A DNA stretch of 64,000 nucleotides from Bin5 sp022827195 (GTDB taxonomy: Bacteria; Chloroflexota; Anaerolineae; Caldilineales; Caldilineaceae), in NCBI GenBank assembly GCA_965208275.1, contig OZ242331.1, positions 3,472,001-3,536,000 of the forward strand. Reading direction: 5' to 3'. Position 1 is the first letter of the stretch. Each line of letters opens with the position of its first letter. Position numbers and translations under genes: made by a program. The notes under the pieces are model-generated. The model did no database searches. It saw only the letters and a list, made by a program, of their open reading frames with translations, and was not told the DNA's origin. Shown in pieces: positions 18,734 through 29,852 of this stretch.

Positions 18734-20740
18734 CTACGCCTGCTCCAGCTTCAACGCCCGGCGCAGTTCGATGACCCGGTCGCGCAGGGAGGCGGCGCGC
18801 TCGAACTCCAGCTTCTGGGCGGCTTCCTGCATCTCCTCTTCCAGGTCGGCGATCTGGCGCACGATCTCATCCGGGGAGAGGGAAGCGAGATCGGGCGCGG
18901 CGCCGTCGCCGTCGACGACGTAGTCGGCCTGCTCCTCGGCCATAACCTTCATGCGGTCGGTCAGATCGCGGATACTCTTGACGATGCTGCGCGGCTCGAT
19001 GCCGTGCGCCAGGTTGTGGGCCTCCTGGATGCGGCGGCGGCGATTCGTCTCGCCGATGGCGCTCTCCATTGCGTCGGTCGTCTTGTCGGCGTAGAGGATC
19101 GCGCGACCCTCGACGTGGCGGGCGGCGCGCCCAATCGTCTGAATGAGCGACGATTCGCTGCGCAGGAAGCCCTGCTTGTCGGCGTCCAGAATTGCCACGA
19201 GCGTGACCTCCGGCAGGTCCAGACCTTCGCGCAGCAGGTTTATGCCGACGACCACGTCGTAGACGCCCAGGCGCAGATCGCGCAGGATTTCGACCCGCTC
19301 CAGCGTGTCGATTTCACTGTGGAGGTATTGTACTTTGACGCCCAAATCGGCCAGATACTCTGCCAGGTCTTCGGCCATTCGCTTGGTGAGGGTCGTGATC
19401 AGCGCGCGCTGGCCGATGGCCACGCGGCGGTGCACCTCGTGGAGCAGGTCTTCGATCTGGCCTTCGGTCGGCCGCACCTCGACGATCGGGTCCAGCAGAC
19501 CTGTCGGACGGATAATCTGCTCGACCACCTGCGCGGCCTGTGCCATCTCGTAGTCGCCCGGTGTGGCGCTGACGTAGATGACCTGTTTCACGACTTCGGC
19601 GAACTCATCGAATTTGAGCGGACGGTTGTCGAGCGCGCTGGGCAGCCGGAAACCATGATCGACCAGTACCTCTTTGCGCGAGCGGTCGCCGGCGTACATG
19701 CCGCGAATCTGCGGGATCGTCATGTGGCTCTCGTCGATAATCACCAGCCAGTCTGCCGGAAAGTAGTCGAGCAGGGTCCATGGGCGGCTGCCGGGCGGGC
19801 GCCGCGCGAGGTGACGGCTGTAGTTTTCGACGCCGTTGCAGTAGCCGATCTCCTGCAGCATTTCGATGTCGTAACGGGTGCGCTGGCCGATGCGCTGGGC
19901 CTCGAGCAGCTTGCCCTGGCCCTGCAGCTGCTCGGTCTGCACTTTCAGTTCGGCTTCGATGTCAACGATCGCTTCCTGTACCTGTTCCTGGTGGGTGATG
20001 AAGTGCTTGGCCGGAAAGATCTCGACCTCGGGGAAGTCGTCCAGGATCTCACCGGTCAACGTGTCGATTTCGCTGATGCGCTCGACCTCATCGCCCCAGA
20101 AGCTCACGCGCAGGGCGTTGTCGCTGTAGGCGGGCTGCACCTCCAGGACGTCGCCGCGCACGCGGAACTTGGCCCGTTGCAGTGCGGTGTCGTTGCGCTC
20201 GTAGAAAATGTCGACCAGGTGGCGGAGGACCTGGTTTCTGCGCACCATCTCGCCCACGTTCAGCTTCAGGGCGACCTGGCCGTAGTCCTGGGGACTGCCG
20301 AGGCCGTAGATGCAGGAGACTGAGGCGACGATGACGACATCGTTGCGGCTGAAGAGTGCGCTGGTCGCGGCCAGGCGGAGGCGCTCGATCTCCTCGTTGA
20401 CCTGAGCATCCTTCTCGATATAGGTATCGCTGCGGGGGATGTAGGCCTCAGGCTGGTAGTAGTCGTAGTAGGAAACGAAGTACTCGACCATATTGTTGGG
20501 AAGGAACTCACGAAACTCGCTGTAGAGCTGCGCGGCCAGCGTCTTGTTGTGAGCGATGACCAGGGTCGGCTTCTGGATCTCTTCGACGACCTTTGCCATC
20601 GTGTAGGTCTTGCCGCTGCCTGTGACGCCGAGCAAGACCTGGTGCCCCATACCCGCGCCGATGCCTGCGGCGAGTTTGGAAAGCGCCTGGGGCTGGTCGC
20701 CCATGGGTTCAAAATCGCTGATCACCTGAAATGGCGGCAT
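18734..20740 (-). CDS. uvrB: Excinuclease ABC subunit B
   Basis: DNA damage-verifying helicase-like subunit of nucleotide excision repair, acting with UvrA and UvrC. All key parts are seen in 668 residues: FEPMGDQPQAL, Walker A GVTGSGKTYTMA (about residues 38-49), the beta-hairpin region EYFVSYYDYYQPEAYIPRSDTYIEKD, DEAD-box-like DESHMTIPQ, GINLLREGLDLPEV, QTIGRAARH, and a C-terminal UVR motif (EEMQEAAQKLEFERAASLRDRVIELRR) that contacts UvrC. It starts at the ATG at 20740. It is probably monocistronic, and its promoter carries a LexA-type operator, so it should be DNA-damage inducible. Confidence 0.97.
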   Translation of the reverse strand: MPPFQVISDFEPMGDQPQALSKLAAGIGAGMGHQVLLGVTGSGKTYTMAKVVEEIQKPTLVIAHNKTLAAQLYSEFREFLPNNMVEYFVSYYDYYQPEAYIPRSDTYIEKDAQVNEEIERLRLAATSALFSRNDVVIVASVSCIYGLGSPQDYGQVALKLNVGEMVRRNQVLRHLVDIFYERNDTALQRAKFRVRGDVLEVQPAYSDNALRVSFWGDEVERISEIDTLTGEILDDFPEVEIFPAKHFITHQEQVQEAIVDIEAELKVQTEQLQGQGKLLEAQRIGQRTRYDIEMLQEIGYCNGVENYSRHLARRPPGSRPWTLLDYFPADWLVIIDESHMTIPQIRGMYAGDRSRKEVLVDHGFRLPSALDNRPLKFDEFAEVVKQVIYVSATPGDYEMAQAAQVVEQIIRPTGLLDPIVEVRPTEGQIEDLLHEVHRRVAIGQRALITTLTKRMAEDLAEYLADLGVKVQYLHSEIDTLERVEILRDLRLGVYDVVVGINLLREGLDLPEVTLVAILDADKQGFLRSESSLIQTIGRAARHVEGRAILYADKTTDAMESAIGETNRRRRIQEAHNLAHGIEPRSIVKSIRDLTDRMKVMAEEQADYVVDGDGAAPDLASLSPDEIVRQIADLEEEMQEAAQKLEFERAASLRDRVIELRRALKLEQA

Positions 20741-20761
20741 CTCTGGCTCCGTCGATCGAAT

Positions 20762-20775
20762 CGAACTTTTGTTCG
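20762..20775. promoter_or_regulatory. LexA-type SOS box in the uvrB promoter
   Basis: CGAACTTTTGTTCG is a perfect CGAAC-N4-GTTCG palindrome, the consensus for the Gram-positive/Bacillus type of LexA (Cheo box). It lies just downstream of the uvrB -10 box and 21 nt before the ATG, where a bound repressor would block transcription start. The gene identity (uvrB is a classical SOS gene) supports the call. Confidence 0.82.
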
Positions 20776-20788
20776 CGATGTTCCGGTG

Positions 20789-20817
20789 ATTATACCTGCA
20801 CTACCTGCTTCTGTCCA
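20789..20817 (-). promoter_or_regulatory. Promoter of uvrB
   Basis: On the minus strand, TGGACA (20817-20812), a spacer of exactly 17 nt, and a perfect TATAAT (20794-20789) form a strong sigma-70 promoter. The expected start is near 20782, immediately upstream of the SOS palindrome at 20762-20775. Confidence 0.75.
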
Positions 20818-21257
20818 GCGAAGGCGGGCTACTCTTCTTGTACACTCCGCCTACAAGAGAGGTTCGAAAGTTGGATCCCAAATCAGGGGATAGCGATGTC
20901 AGAACGGGTATGCGCGCTATTGTTTGCCGGGTAATCGGGCGCGGTGAGCGAGCATCGCCCGAACGTGATCATAGGAGCAGGACACGTCGACCTGATTCAT
21001 CCGTTGCTGAACGGGGGTTCTTGGCAACGGATTCGACGGTGGCGGGGATGGCGGCGTCCGGCTCTGTGGGCGCGTAGAGGGCCCAATTGCGGGCCGCTTC
21101 GCCAGCGCGCGCCGAAATCGACGTTGAGTTCCGTGGTGGCGTCAGCCTCCTGGACGGTAGCGTCGCACATGTGCGCAGCAGTGGGGCCGATTCTGTCCGG
21201 GATTGGCCCAGGAGCGTCCAGATGTGACGCAGAGTGGCTGCGAATTCTTCGGAAATC

Positions 21258-21290
21258 GGGTATCGGCAGGGTATCGATAGGGTATCGAAT
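21258..21290. repeat. Three tandem 11-bp repeats (GGGTATCG core)
   Basis: The units are GGGTATCGGCA, GGGTATCGATA and GGGTATCGAAT, placed head to tail without spacers. The period of about one helical turn is what a row of protein-binding sites would show. No gene starts close by. Confidence 0.6.
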
Positions 21291-21807
21291 GCGCTGTTTT
21301 GGCCTGATTGGCCCAACTTTGAAAAAACTTTCTCTCTCCTCGTGACAGGATATTGGCGTGGACTCTCGTAGCAGGATGCGGTCGCGGTCGGTTCCCTGTC
21401 GTTTTTGGACTGAAAATGCGCAAAAGGTGTCGTTTTGGTGCAGAAAGTGCGCAATATCGTGTCGGTTGCATGCTTTTCGTGACAGGATACCGAGGCGGGT
21501 GGCGGCAGCGCAGGCATGGGCGGCATGGCGCGTCTCGTCCCGCTGCGGGTGGGGGGCGCGGCGGACTGCAGGGTGGTACATTGCCGGTTGGTGCCGGCTG
21601 CGCCCGGAGCGATGTGCGCTGGGGGCAGGATTCGGACGTGTCGTTCAGAGCAGGTCGACATGGTTGGCGGCCTGGGCATGGTGGGGGGCAGTTGTGCGAT
21701 GCGGCGCGTTCGGGTCCAGCCCGGTTATGTTTGGGTCCGACCTTGCAGTATAGCACGATTCGGAGACTCTTGCAGGGGACGCCGTGAGCGGATTGTGGGA
21801 CTTCAGT

Positions 21808-21890
21808 GGATAGTGGATAGTTGCCAGTGGTCAGTTGGCAGTTGGCAGTTGTCAGTGGCCAGTTGGCAGTTGGCAGTTGTCAGTGGCCTT
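21808..21890. repeat. Degenerate heptamer tandem repeats (CAGTTGG/CAGTGGT/CAGTTGT type)
   Basis: A run of seven-base units (variants of AGTTGGC, AGTGGTC and AGTTGTC) spans this stretch, with a longer duplicated segment GCCAGTTGGCAGTTGGCAGT-like. It belongs to the same sequence style as the 14-bp repeats at 49758-49827. Low-complexity intergenic sequence upstream of the GH3 gene. Confidence 0.6.
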
Positions 21891-22010
21891 TGGCCAGGAA
21901 CTGGCGGGGGCGGGTATGCGTTGGTTGCTAGGCGAGGAATAGGAGTCTTAGACGTATTTTGGACTGCACCCAATTCGAAATTGGTCATTCCGGCAGAAGG
22001 GCCAATCGTG

Positions 22011-22016
22011 TATAAT
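22011..22016 (+). promoter_or_regulatory. -10 box of the GH3 gene, apparently leaderless
   Basis: A perfect TATAAT ends 8 nt before the ATG at 22025, and the intervening CTGATTCG holds no ribosome site. The expected transcription start is therefore at or next to the start codon. A convincing -35 box is not seen. Confidence 0.45.
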
Positions 22017-22024
22017 CTGATTCG

Positions 22025-25000
22025 ATGAGCGTATTCCACCTTCTGCGGCGCAGCAACCAAGATTCGTCAACCAGGTCCCCGCTAGTGAAAGGCGTGCAAA
22101 GGAATCGGCGAAGGGTCGGCGTGCGTCTGCTCGTCTGTTCGCTGGCCGCTGCGCTCGCGGCCTTCGCGCTGTTGGGCGTCGACTTCGACGCGGGCGTTCC
22201 GCACGCGAACCTGGCCGCGGCCCAGGAGGAGGCGACGCCCACGCCGGACAGGCAACAGCCGGACACGGCAACCGAGACGGGTACCCCTGGGCCGACCGCG
22301 ACCCGCTCGGCCGAGGAGTTGTCGGAATCGATCCGCGCAACTGCGACCGCCCGCGCGCAGGTGACGCTCACCGCGGCCGCGGTTGCGACCAACATTGCCC
22401 TTACGCCAACAGCCACCTCCACGCCTACAGCTACGTTAACACCGACGCCCAGCGCCACGCCGACGCCGTCGCCCACACCGACGCCGGGCCCGGATGAGAT
22501 CCTGGATGCGCGCATCGACCGGCTGATCGAGGAGATGTCGGTCGCGGACCGAGTGGGCCAGTTGTTTGTGGTCACGTTCCAGGGCAGCGATGCGGGCCCG
22601 CGCAGCGACATCGCCGAACTGATCGAGGAGTACCGGGTTGGCGGAGTGGTTATCAGCCCGAACAACCGCAACTTCAGCAACTACGGTGAAGAACCCAGAG
22701 AGGACGTGGCGCGGCTGACCAATCAGCTGCAGGCTTTGGCCTACGGCCTATACCTCGCTCCGACGGAGGCGTTGAACGCGAAAGAGGGCGCGGCGACCCT
22801 CCCCGGCATTCTGCCCTCCTCGCTCGTGCAGAGATTGCCCTTGGAATTGCCGCTGCTGATCGGCGTTGAACAGGGCGGCGACGGCCTGCCGGTCTCAGTT
22901 TTGCGCGCCGGCTTTACCGCGATCCCGCCGCAGATGGCGCTGGGTGCGACCTGGAATCCGGCACTGGTTGAGGAGGTCGGGGTGGTCCTGGGGCGGGAAC
23001 TGCGCGGCGTGGGCGTAAACCTGCTGCTGGGGCCGACGCTGGACGTGATGGAACAGCCGCGGCCTGACCTTGTGGCCGGCTTTGGGCTGCACGCGTTTGG
23101 CGGCGAGCCGTTCTGGGTGGGCCGGTTGGGCCAGGCCTATGTGACAGGAGTTCACCGCGGCAGCGACGGGCGCGTCGCCACGGTCGCCGGCCATTTTCCC
23201 GGACTGGGAGGCACCGACCGGCGGCCGGAAGAGGAGATCGCGACCATCCAGAAGAGTTTGCAGGAGCTGCAACGGATCGAGCTGCCGCCTTTCGCCGCGG
23301 TGGCCGAACGTCCGTCTGCGATCCTGCGTTTGGATGGGTCGGCGGCCTCGACCGAGGCGCTGATGTCCGGCCATATCCGTTTCAGCAGCTTCCAGGGCAG
23401 CCGCGAGCGCACGCCGCCCATCAGCCTGGCGCAGGAGCTGGGCGTTCTTCTCGACCTCGAAGCGTTTGCACATTGGCGGGCGCATGGCGGTATTTTGATG
23501 AGCGATGCCCTTGGCGTCCCGGCTGTGCGCCGCTATTACGACCCGCAACTGCAGGAGTTCCCGCGGCGGCGCATCGCACTCGACGCGTTTACCGCGGGCA
23601 ACGACCTGCTCTACCTAGCCGACTTTTCGTTAACCGACAGCTGGCTGGATGCCAGGGCCAACATCAAAGAGACGATCATCTTTTTCCGCGAGCGCTACAC
23701 GAACGATGCCGAGTTTGCCGCCCGCGTCGATGCCTCTCTGCACCGGATACTGCGCCTGAAACTGCGGCTGTACGACCCCGGCTACGATGAGGAGATGGAG
23801 GATGACACGCAGGCTTTGATGGAAGATCCGATCGAGGTCGACATTGCGGATGTGCTGATTGGGTCGGATGACCTGGCGGAAGGGTTCGGCGCGGACCATC
23901 AGAAAGGGGCCCAGGTGCTGCTCGACCAGGTCGCCGGCGAGGCGCTGACGATCTTCTTCCCCGATTCGCCGGGGCTCATCGATCCGCTGCCTGCGCCGCC
24001 GGGCGAAGACGAGAACATCCTGATCTTCACCGACAGCCGGATCCTGCACGAGTGTGACGTCTGCCCGCCTGAGCCAGCAGTGGAGCCGACCGCACTGGAA
24101 GAGATTATGCTGCGGCTCTACGGGCCGGAAGCGACCAACCAGCTCAAACCGGAACAGATACGCAGCCGCGGGTTTTCCGAGCTGAACTCGCTCCTCAACG
24201 GCACAGCCGATGAGGCGCTGGAGGACGAGTTGGATGAGGAGATCCGGAGCGCCGACTGGCTGATCTTTGCCATGCTTGACGTCGACGTCGCCAACTATGA
24301 GAACAGCGACGCGGTCAAGCAGTTTCTGCGCCTGCGCAGCGACCGCCTGCCGGGCAGTAAGCTGGTGGTGCTTGCGCTCAACGAGCCGTACTTCTTCGAT
24401 TCGACGGAAATCGGCAAGATGACCGCCTATTTGGGCGTGTATTCGAAGACGCAACCGTTCCTGGAGGCGGCGGTGCGTGCGATCTTCCGTTCGCGTGCGC
24501 AGCCGGTGCGTGGGGCGCCGCCGGTTAGCGTGCCGGGCACGCGCTTCAGCAACCTGGTCGAGCGTCTTGAGCCGGACCCGAACCAGACGATCGGGCTGAC
24601 GCTGCTCAACGAGGGCATCGTCTTTGAACAGACGGAAGAGAACGAGGTGGTGGTCGCGCAGGCCGACCTGTCGGTGGGCGACATTCTGGAACTGCAAGCC
24701 GGCCCGATAATGGACCGCAACGGGAACATGGTGCCCGACGGGACGCCGGTGAATTTCCGGCTGGAGTATGAGGGCGAAGATTTCGCGCGGCAGGTGAACC
24801 CTGTGGGCACGCGCGGGGGCTTTGCTCGCAGATCGGTCCCGCTGGAACAGGCGGGCACTTTGCTGATCACGGTCACCAGTGTGGAGGCGACGTCGAGCAC
24901 TGAAATCCGTGCGAGCATTCCGGTGGCGGATGGCGAAGGGGACAGAACTCGGATTTCAATTACAGATCCGAATCCCTTGCCCGCGCCGACGCCAACGCAG

Positions 25001-25363
25001 GCGTCGCCTCCGCCGCCCACAGCCGAGCCGACGGCACAAGCCGAGCCCACGCCGGTCCCCCCTCCCTTGCCGCCTGAAAACGTTGAAGTCGACGTGGCAT
25101 CGCTGGCGGTCGCGGTGGTGACACAGTTGATGGTGCTGGCGCTGCTGCTGGTGGTTCTGGTGCAGGTGATGCCGCGTCAGTTGCTGGTGCATCGTCTGTT
25201 GTGGGCGATGATCGTGGGTTGGTGCGCTTATATCCTCTACGGCCTGGGCGCGATCCCCGGCGGCGTTTGGATCCAGGTCAACCTCTACCCCTGGGACAGC
25301 GTGCCGATCGTGGTGATCGGGATGTTGATCCCGCTCGTATGGTTGCAGTTCCGCGCGGAGTAG
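22025..25363 (+). CDS. Secreted glycoside hydrolase family 3 protein with C-terminal membrane anchor
   Basis: A 1112-residue exported protein. A signal-anchor lies near residues 38-55 (VCSLAAALAAFALLGVDF). A long Thr/Pro-rich stretch (TPTATSTPTATLTPTPSATP) ends near residue 155. The GH3 N-terminal TIM-barrel follows (VADRVGQLFVVTFQG; GVNLLLGPTLDVM; VAGHFPGLGGTDR, the KHFPGHG-like motif; ILMSDALGVP with the likely nucleophile Asp). After an alpha/beta C-domain there is a second Pro/Thr linker, two or three membrane helices near residues 1020-1100, and a short cytoplasmic end. The barrel is closest to beta-N-acetylhexosaminidase (NagZ-like) members. Substrate is not proven; cell-wall or glycan turnover outside the membrane is an inference. 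Confidence 0.85.
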   Translation: MSVFHLLRRSNQDSSTRSPLVKGVQRNRRRVGVRLLVCSLAAALAAFALLGVDFDAGVPHANLAAAQEEATPTPDRQQPDTATETGTPGPTATRSAEELSESIRATATARAQVTLTAAAVATNIALTPTATSTPTATLTPTPSATPTPSPTPTPGPDEILDARIDRLIEEMSVADRVGQLFVVTFQGSDAGPRSDIAELIEEYRVGGVVISPNNRNFSNYGEEPREDVARLTNQLQALAYGLYLAPTEALNAKEGAATLPGILPSSLVQRLPLELPLLIGVEQGGDGLPVSVLRAGFTAIPPQMALGATWNPALVEEVGVVLGRELRGVGVNLLLGPTLDVMEQPRPDLVAGFGLHAFGGEPFWVGRLGQAYVTGVHRGSDGRVATVAGHFPGLGGTDRRPEEEIATIQKSLQELQRIELPPFAAVAERPSAILRLDGSAASTEALMSGHIRFSSFQGSRERTPPISLAQELGVLLDLEAFAHWRAHGGILMSDALGVPAVRRYYDPQLQEFPRRRIALDAFTAGNDLLYLADFSLTDSWLDARANIKETIIFFRERYTNDAEFAARVDASLHRILRLKLRLYDPGYDEEMEDDTQALMEDPIEVDIADVLIGSDDLAEGFGADHQKGAQVLLDQVAGEALTIFFPDSPGLIDPLPAPPGEDENILIFTDSRILHECDVCPPEPAVEPTALEEIMLRLYGPEATNQLKPEQIRSRGFSELNSLLNGTADEALEDELDEEIRSADWLIFAMLDVDVANYENSDAVKQFLRLRSDRLPGSKLVVLALNEPYFFDSTEIGKMTAYLGVYSKTQPFLEAAVRAIFRSRAQPVRGAPPVSVPGTRFSNLVERLEPDPNQTIGLTLLNEGIVFEQTEENEVVVAQADLSVGDILELQAGPIMDRNGNMVPDGTPVNFRLEYEGEDFARQVNPVGTRGGFARRSVPLEQAGTLLITVTSVEATSSTEIRASIPVADGEGDRTRISITDPNPLPAPTPTQASPPPPTAEPTAQAEPTPVPPPLPPENVEVDVASLAVAVVTQLMVLALLLVVLVQVMPRQLLVHRLLWAMIVGWCAYILYGLGAIPGGVWIQVNLYPWDSVPIVVIGMLIPLVWLQFRAE

Positions 25364-25404
25364 ACGGCGGGCAGTCTCCCTCTTTCTAATCGAGTGCTGT
25401 TGCT

Positions 25405-25433
25405 CGGCCCATGCGCGCGTAGGTGGGCCGTTC
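25405..25433 (+). terminator. Possible terminator hairpin after the GH3 gene
   Basis: CGGCCCA (25405-25411) pairs with TGGGCCG (25424-25430) around a 12-nt loop, and only a weak T-containing tail follows. Position 40 nt after the stop codon fits a transcript end, but the poor T-run lowers confidence. Confidence 0.4.
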
Positions 25434-25469
25434 TGCCTCGTGTAAACGAGTTGCGTCTGGCTGTCAGTT

Positions 25470-25757
25470 TTCAGACGCCTCTGCCTGCGTGTCGCCGGGG
25501 CGCCGGTCGGGATCGATGAGGCGCAGAACGTGGATGCCCGCCCTTTTGTAAGCTATTTCGGCAACATAGATCTAATCGCCGAGGGCGACAAAATCAATAC
25601 GTAGTTTGAGACGGAGCCCTGTCCCCGGGGAATCGGTCATTTTGCCAATGCGAACAGGGTTGGCTGGCTCAGCGACATCAACTACCTGTAAGTTGTGGGA
25701 GAAGGCGTTGAGCGCGTCAAAGACAGCAAGAGAGGGTCTGTTGTCATCCCAGGCCAC
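25470..25757 (-). pseudogene. Fragment of an LVIVD-repeat protein gene
   Basis: On the minus strand the frame reads VAWDDNRPSLAVFDALNAFS, then LQVVDVAEPANPVRIGKMTD, a typical LVIVD-type repeat (L.V.DV..P..P...G). It continues FVALGD, stop (TAG near 25572), IYVAEIAYKRAGIHVLRLIDP and a final stop near 25468. A TGA also lies just upstream of 25757. The fragment covers only the C-terminal repeats of a surface beta-propeller-like protein. It lacks a start and signal peptide, so it is a remnant. It sits in a 460-nt gap between the GH3 gene and the ABC exporter. Confidence 0.6.
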
Positions 25758-25824
25758 AAAAACGAATCAGACGACGCATCTGTGAGAACGGGATCTGTCA
25801 TCCGACGTTCTTCGCCCCCTCGTC

Positions 25825-27816
<1,992 letters not shown>

Positions 27817-27914
27817 CGGGCTAGCTCCTGAAGGATAGAGTACGTTGCATCGTGCGTTAAGTCGTGTGTCAGGAGGAAGGTAACAGTTGCTGCATCGCCA
27901 TGGCTGGCGGCGGG

Positions 27915-29852
27915 CTAGGCTTCGGCCGCCAGCGGCGCCTCCTCCTCGAGAACCGCATCCTCGACCAGCTGGCTGTGGTAGATGTCGGTATAGATCGCGC
28001 TTGTGGCCATCAACTCCTCATGGGTGCCGCGGTCGACGATGCGCCCTTTGTCGAGCACGAGGATCTGGTCGGCGTTGACAACCGTGCTGATACGCTGGGC
28101 GATGACGAAGCTGGTGCGGTCCTCCATCAGCCGGTCGAGCGCGTTCTGGATGAGCACTTCGGTCGCAACGTCGACATTGCTGGTGGAGTCGTCCAGGATC
28201 AGGATGCGCGGGTTGGTCAGCAGGGCGCGGGCGATGGCGACGCGCTGTTTCTGGCCTCCGGAAAGCGTTGTGCCGCGCTCGCCGACCGCGGTCTCGTATC
28301 CGTCGGGAAAACTGACGATGAAGTCGTGCGCGGCCGCGGCCCTGGCGGCGGCCTCGACCTCGGCGTCGGTGGCTTGGGGGCGGCCGAAGGCGATGTTGTC
28401 GCGTATGGTGCCGGTAAAGAGGTTCGTCTCCTGCAGCACGATGCCGATCTGCCGCCTCATGCTGTCGAGGGTAACGTCGCGCACGTCCCAATCGTCGATA
28501 AAGACCTGCCCTTCGCTGACGTCGTAGAAGCGGGGGATGAGATTTATGATGGTCGTCTTGCCGCTGCCCGTGCCACCCAGCAGGGCGACCGTCTCACCCG
28601 GCTGTGCGTTGAGCGAGATCTTCTGCAGCACGGGGTCGGTGCTGTTGAAATAGCGGAAGGAGACATTGTCAAAGCGCACAAGGCCCTGCACCTGCGGCAA
28701 CGGCCGCGCGTCGGGTCTATCGGTCACTTCGCTCTTGGCGTCGAGGATTTCAAATATGCGCTGTGCGCTGGCAATGGCCTGGCTCATCTGGCCGACAATA
28801 AAGCCGAGTTGCCCGATGGGGAAGAAGACGTAGATCAGATAGAGACTGAACTTCTGCCATTCGCCCAGCGACAGCGTGCCGAAGAGGATCTGCCTCCCGC
28901 CCCAGTAGACGACTGCGGCCTGGCCCAGGTTGGCGACAAGGAAGATGATGGGAAAGAGGAAGCTGAAGAACTTCGCTATCTTGATGTGCTGGTCCAGGAG
29001 CGTTTGGGCTGCGTCTCTGAATCTTTCCTGCTCCTTTCTCTCGCGCACAAAGGCTTTGACGACGCGGATACCGGCCAGGTTTTCCTGCAAGATCGTATTC
29101 AGGTTCGAAAGCCGCCGCTGGATTTCGCCGAAGAGAGGCTGGGTAACAATACCGAAGACCATGAAGAGCACCAGTGCCAGCGGCAGAACAGGCAGGACGA
29201 CCAGGGTAAGGGACCAGTTGGTAAAGACGAGCACGGCCAGCGAACCGATGAGCAGCACGATCGCCTGCACGCCGAGCAGCAGGCCCTGCCCGATAAACAT
29301 CCTGAGTTTTTCGACGTCGTCGGTGGCGCGGATCATCAACTGGCCGGTGCGGTTGCGGTCATGGTAGCTGAAGGAGAGCCGCTGGATTTTCTCGAAAAGC
29401 TCGTTGCGAAAGTCGAAGGCGACATCCTGGCTCACCTTTTGGCCGAGGAAGGCCTGGGCGAAAGCGAAAAGCCCGCGCGCCACTGAAAAGACGACGATAA
29501 AGAGCATCGCCCAGTAGATCGGGCCTTCGGCGCTGAAGGCGCGCTCGGTCAGCTCTTCGAGCGTAAAGGGCAGCGATTCGAGCGCGGTCGCCTGGGCCGA
29601 TTTCGATAGGTCCAGGATCTGGCGGGCGAAGACGCTCTCCGTTACCGCGTCGAGAACGTTCTGCACCAGTTGCGGGACGACAAGCTGCGCGCCAATGCTG
29701 ATGAAGAGCGAGGCGTAGGCCAGTATTGTCGTGCGCCTGTAGCGGCCGAGGTAGCCGATTGCCCGGCCCAGGTCCTTCATGCTGCCGCCGCGTCCCTGGG
29801 GCCCGCCGGGACCACCCCGGCCGGGTCTGCCGAATGAATTGCGTTGGTTCAC
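27915..29852 (-). CDS. ABC exporter half-transporter, degenerate-site subunit of pair 1
   Basis: A 645-residue ABC exporter subunit with a Gly/Pro/Arg-rich N-terminus (GRPGRGGPGGPQGRGG), six membrane helices and an ATPase domain. Walker A is LGGTGSGKTTIINL and the signature is a perfect LSGGQ, but Walker B reads ILILDDSTSNVD, with Asp in place of the catalytic Glu. The switch residue is Gln (IAQRIST) instead of His. These substitutions mark the degenerate half of a heterodimeric exporter. The partner gene lies 98 nt downstream on the same strand; a MarR gene ends upstream at 29960. The substrate is unknown. Confidence 0.92.
   Translation of the reverse strand: MNQRNSFGRPGRGGPGGPQGRGGSMKDLGRAIGYLGRYRRTTILAYASLFISIGAQLVVPQLVQNVLDAVTESVFARQILDLSKSAQATALESLPFTLEELTERAFSAEGPIYWAMLFIVVFSVARGLFAFAQAFLGQKVSQDVAFDFRNELFEKIQRLSFSYHDRNRTGQLMIRATDDVEKLRMFIGQGLLLGVQAIVLLIGSLAVLVFTNWSLTLVVLPVLPLALVLFMVFGIVTQPLFGEIQRRLSNLNTILQENLAGIRVVKAFVRERKEQERFRDAAQTLLDQHIKIAKFFSFLFPIIFLVANLGQAAVVYWGGRQILFGTLSLGEWQKFSLYLIYVFFPIGQLGFIVGQMSQAIASAQRIFEILDAKSEVTDRPDARPLPQVQGLVRFDNVSFRYFNSTDPVLQKISLNAQPGETVALLGGTGSGKTTIINLIPRFYDVSEGQVFIDDWDVRDVTLDSMRRQIGIVLQETNLFTGTIRDNIAFGRPQATDAEVEAAARAAAAHDFIVSFPDGYETAVGERGTTLSGGQKQRVAIARALLTNPRILILDDSTSNVDVATEVLIQNALDRLMEDRTSFVIAQRISTVVNADQILVLDKGRIVDRGTHEELMATSAIYTDIYHSQLVEDAVLEEEAPLAAEA

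Larger units (their letters stand above)
20818..22010. other. Long non-coding stretch with repeats between uvrB and the GH3 gene
   Basis: About 1.2 kb with no convincing gene; the open frames on both strands are proline/arginine-rich and have no recognisable motif. It holds three 11-bp tandem repeats (21258-21290), two copies of CGTGACAGGATA (about 21342 and 21478), near-duplicated strings GAAAATGCGCAA and GAAAGTGCGCAA at about 21410-21455, and a heptamer repeat block at 21808-21890. It may be a regulatory, structured-RNA or decayed region; I cannot say which. Confidence 0.5.

Noticed and set aside
20969..21679. Protein-coding genes in the uvrB-GH3 gap
   Set aside because: Open frames on both strands have no ribosome site, no conserved motif and arginine/proline bias typical of non-coding GC-rich DNA.
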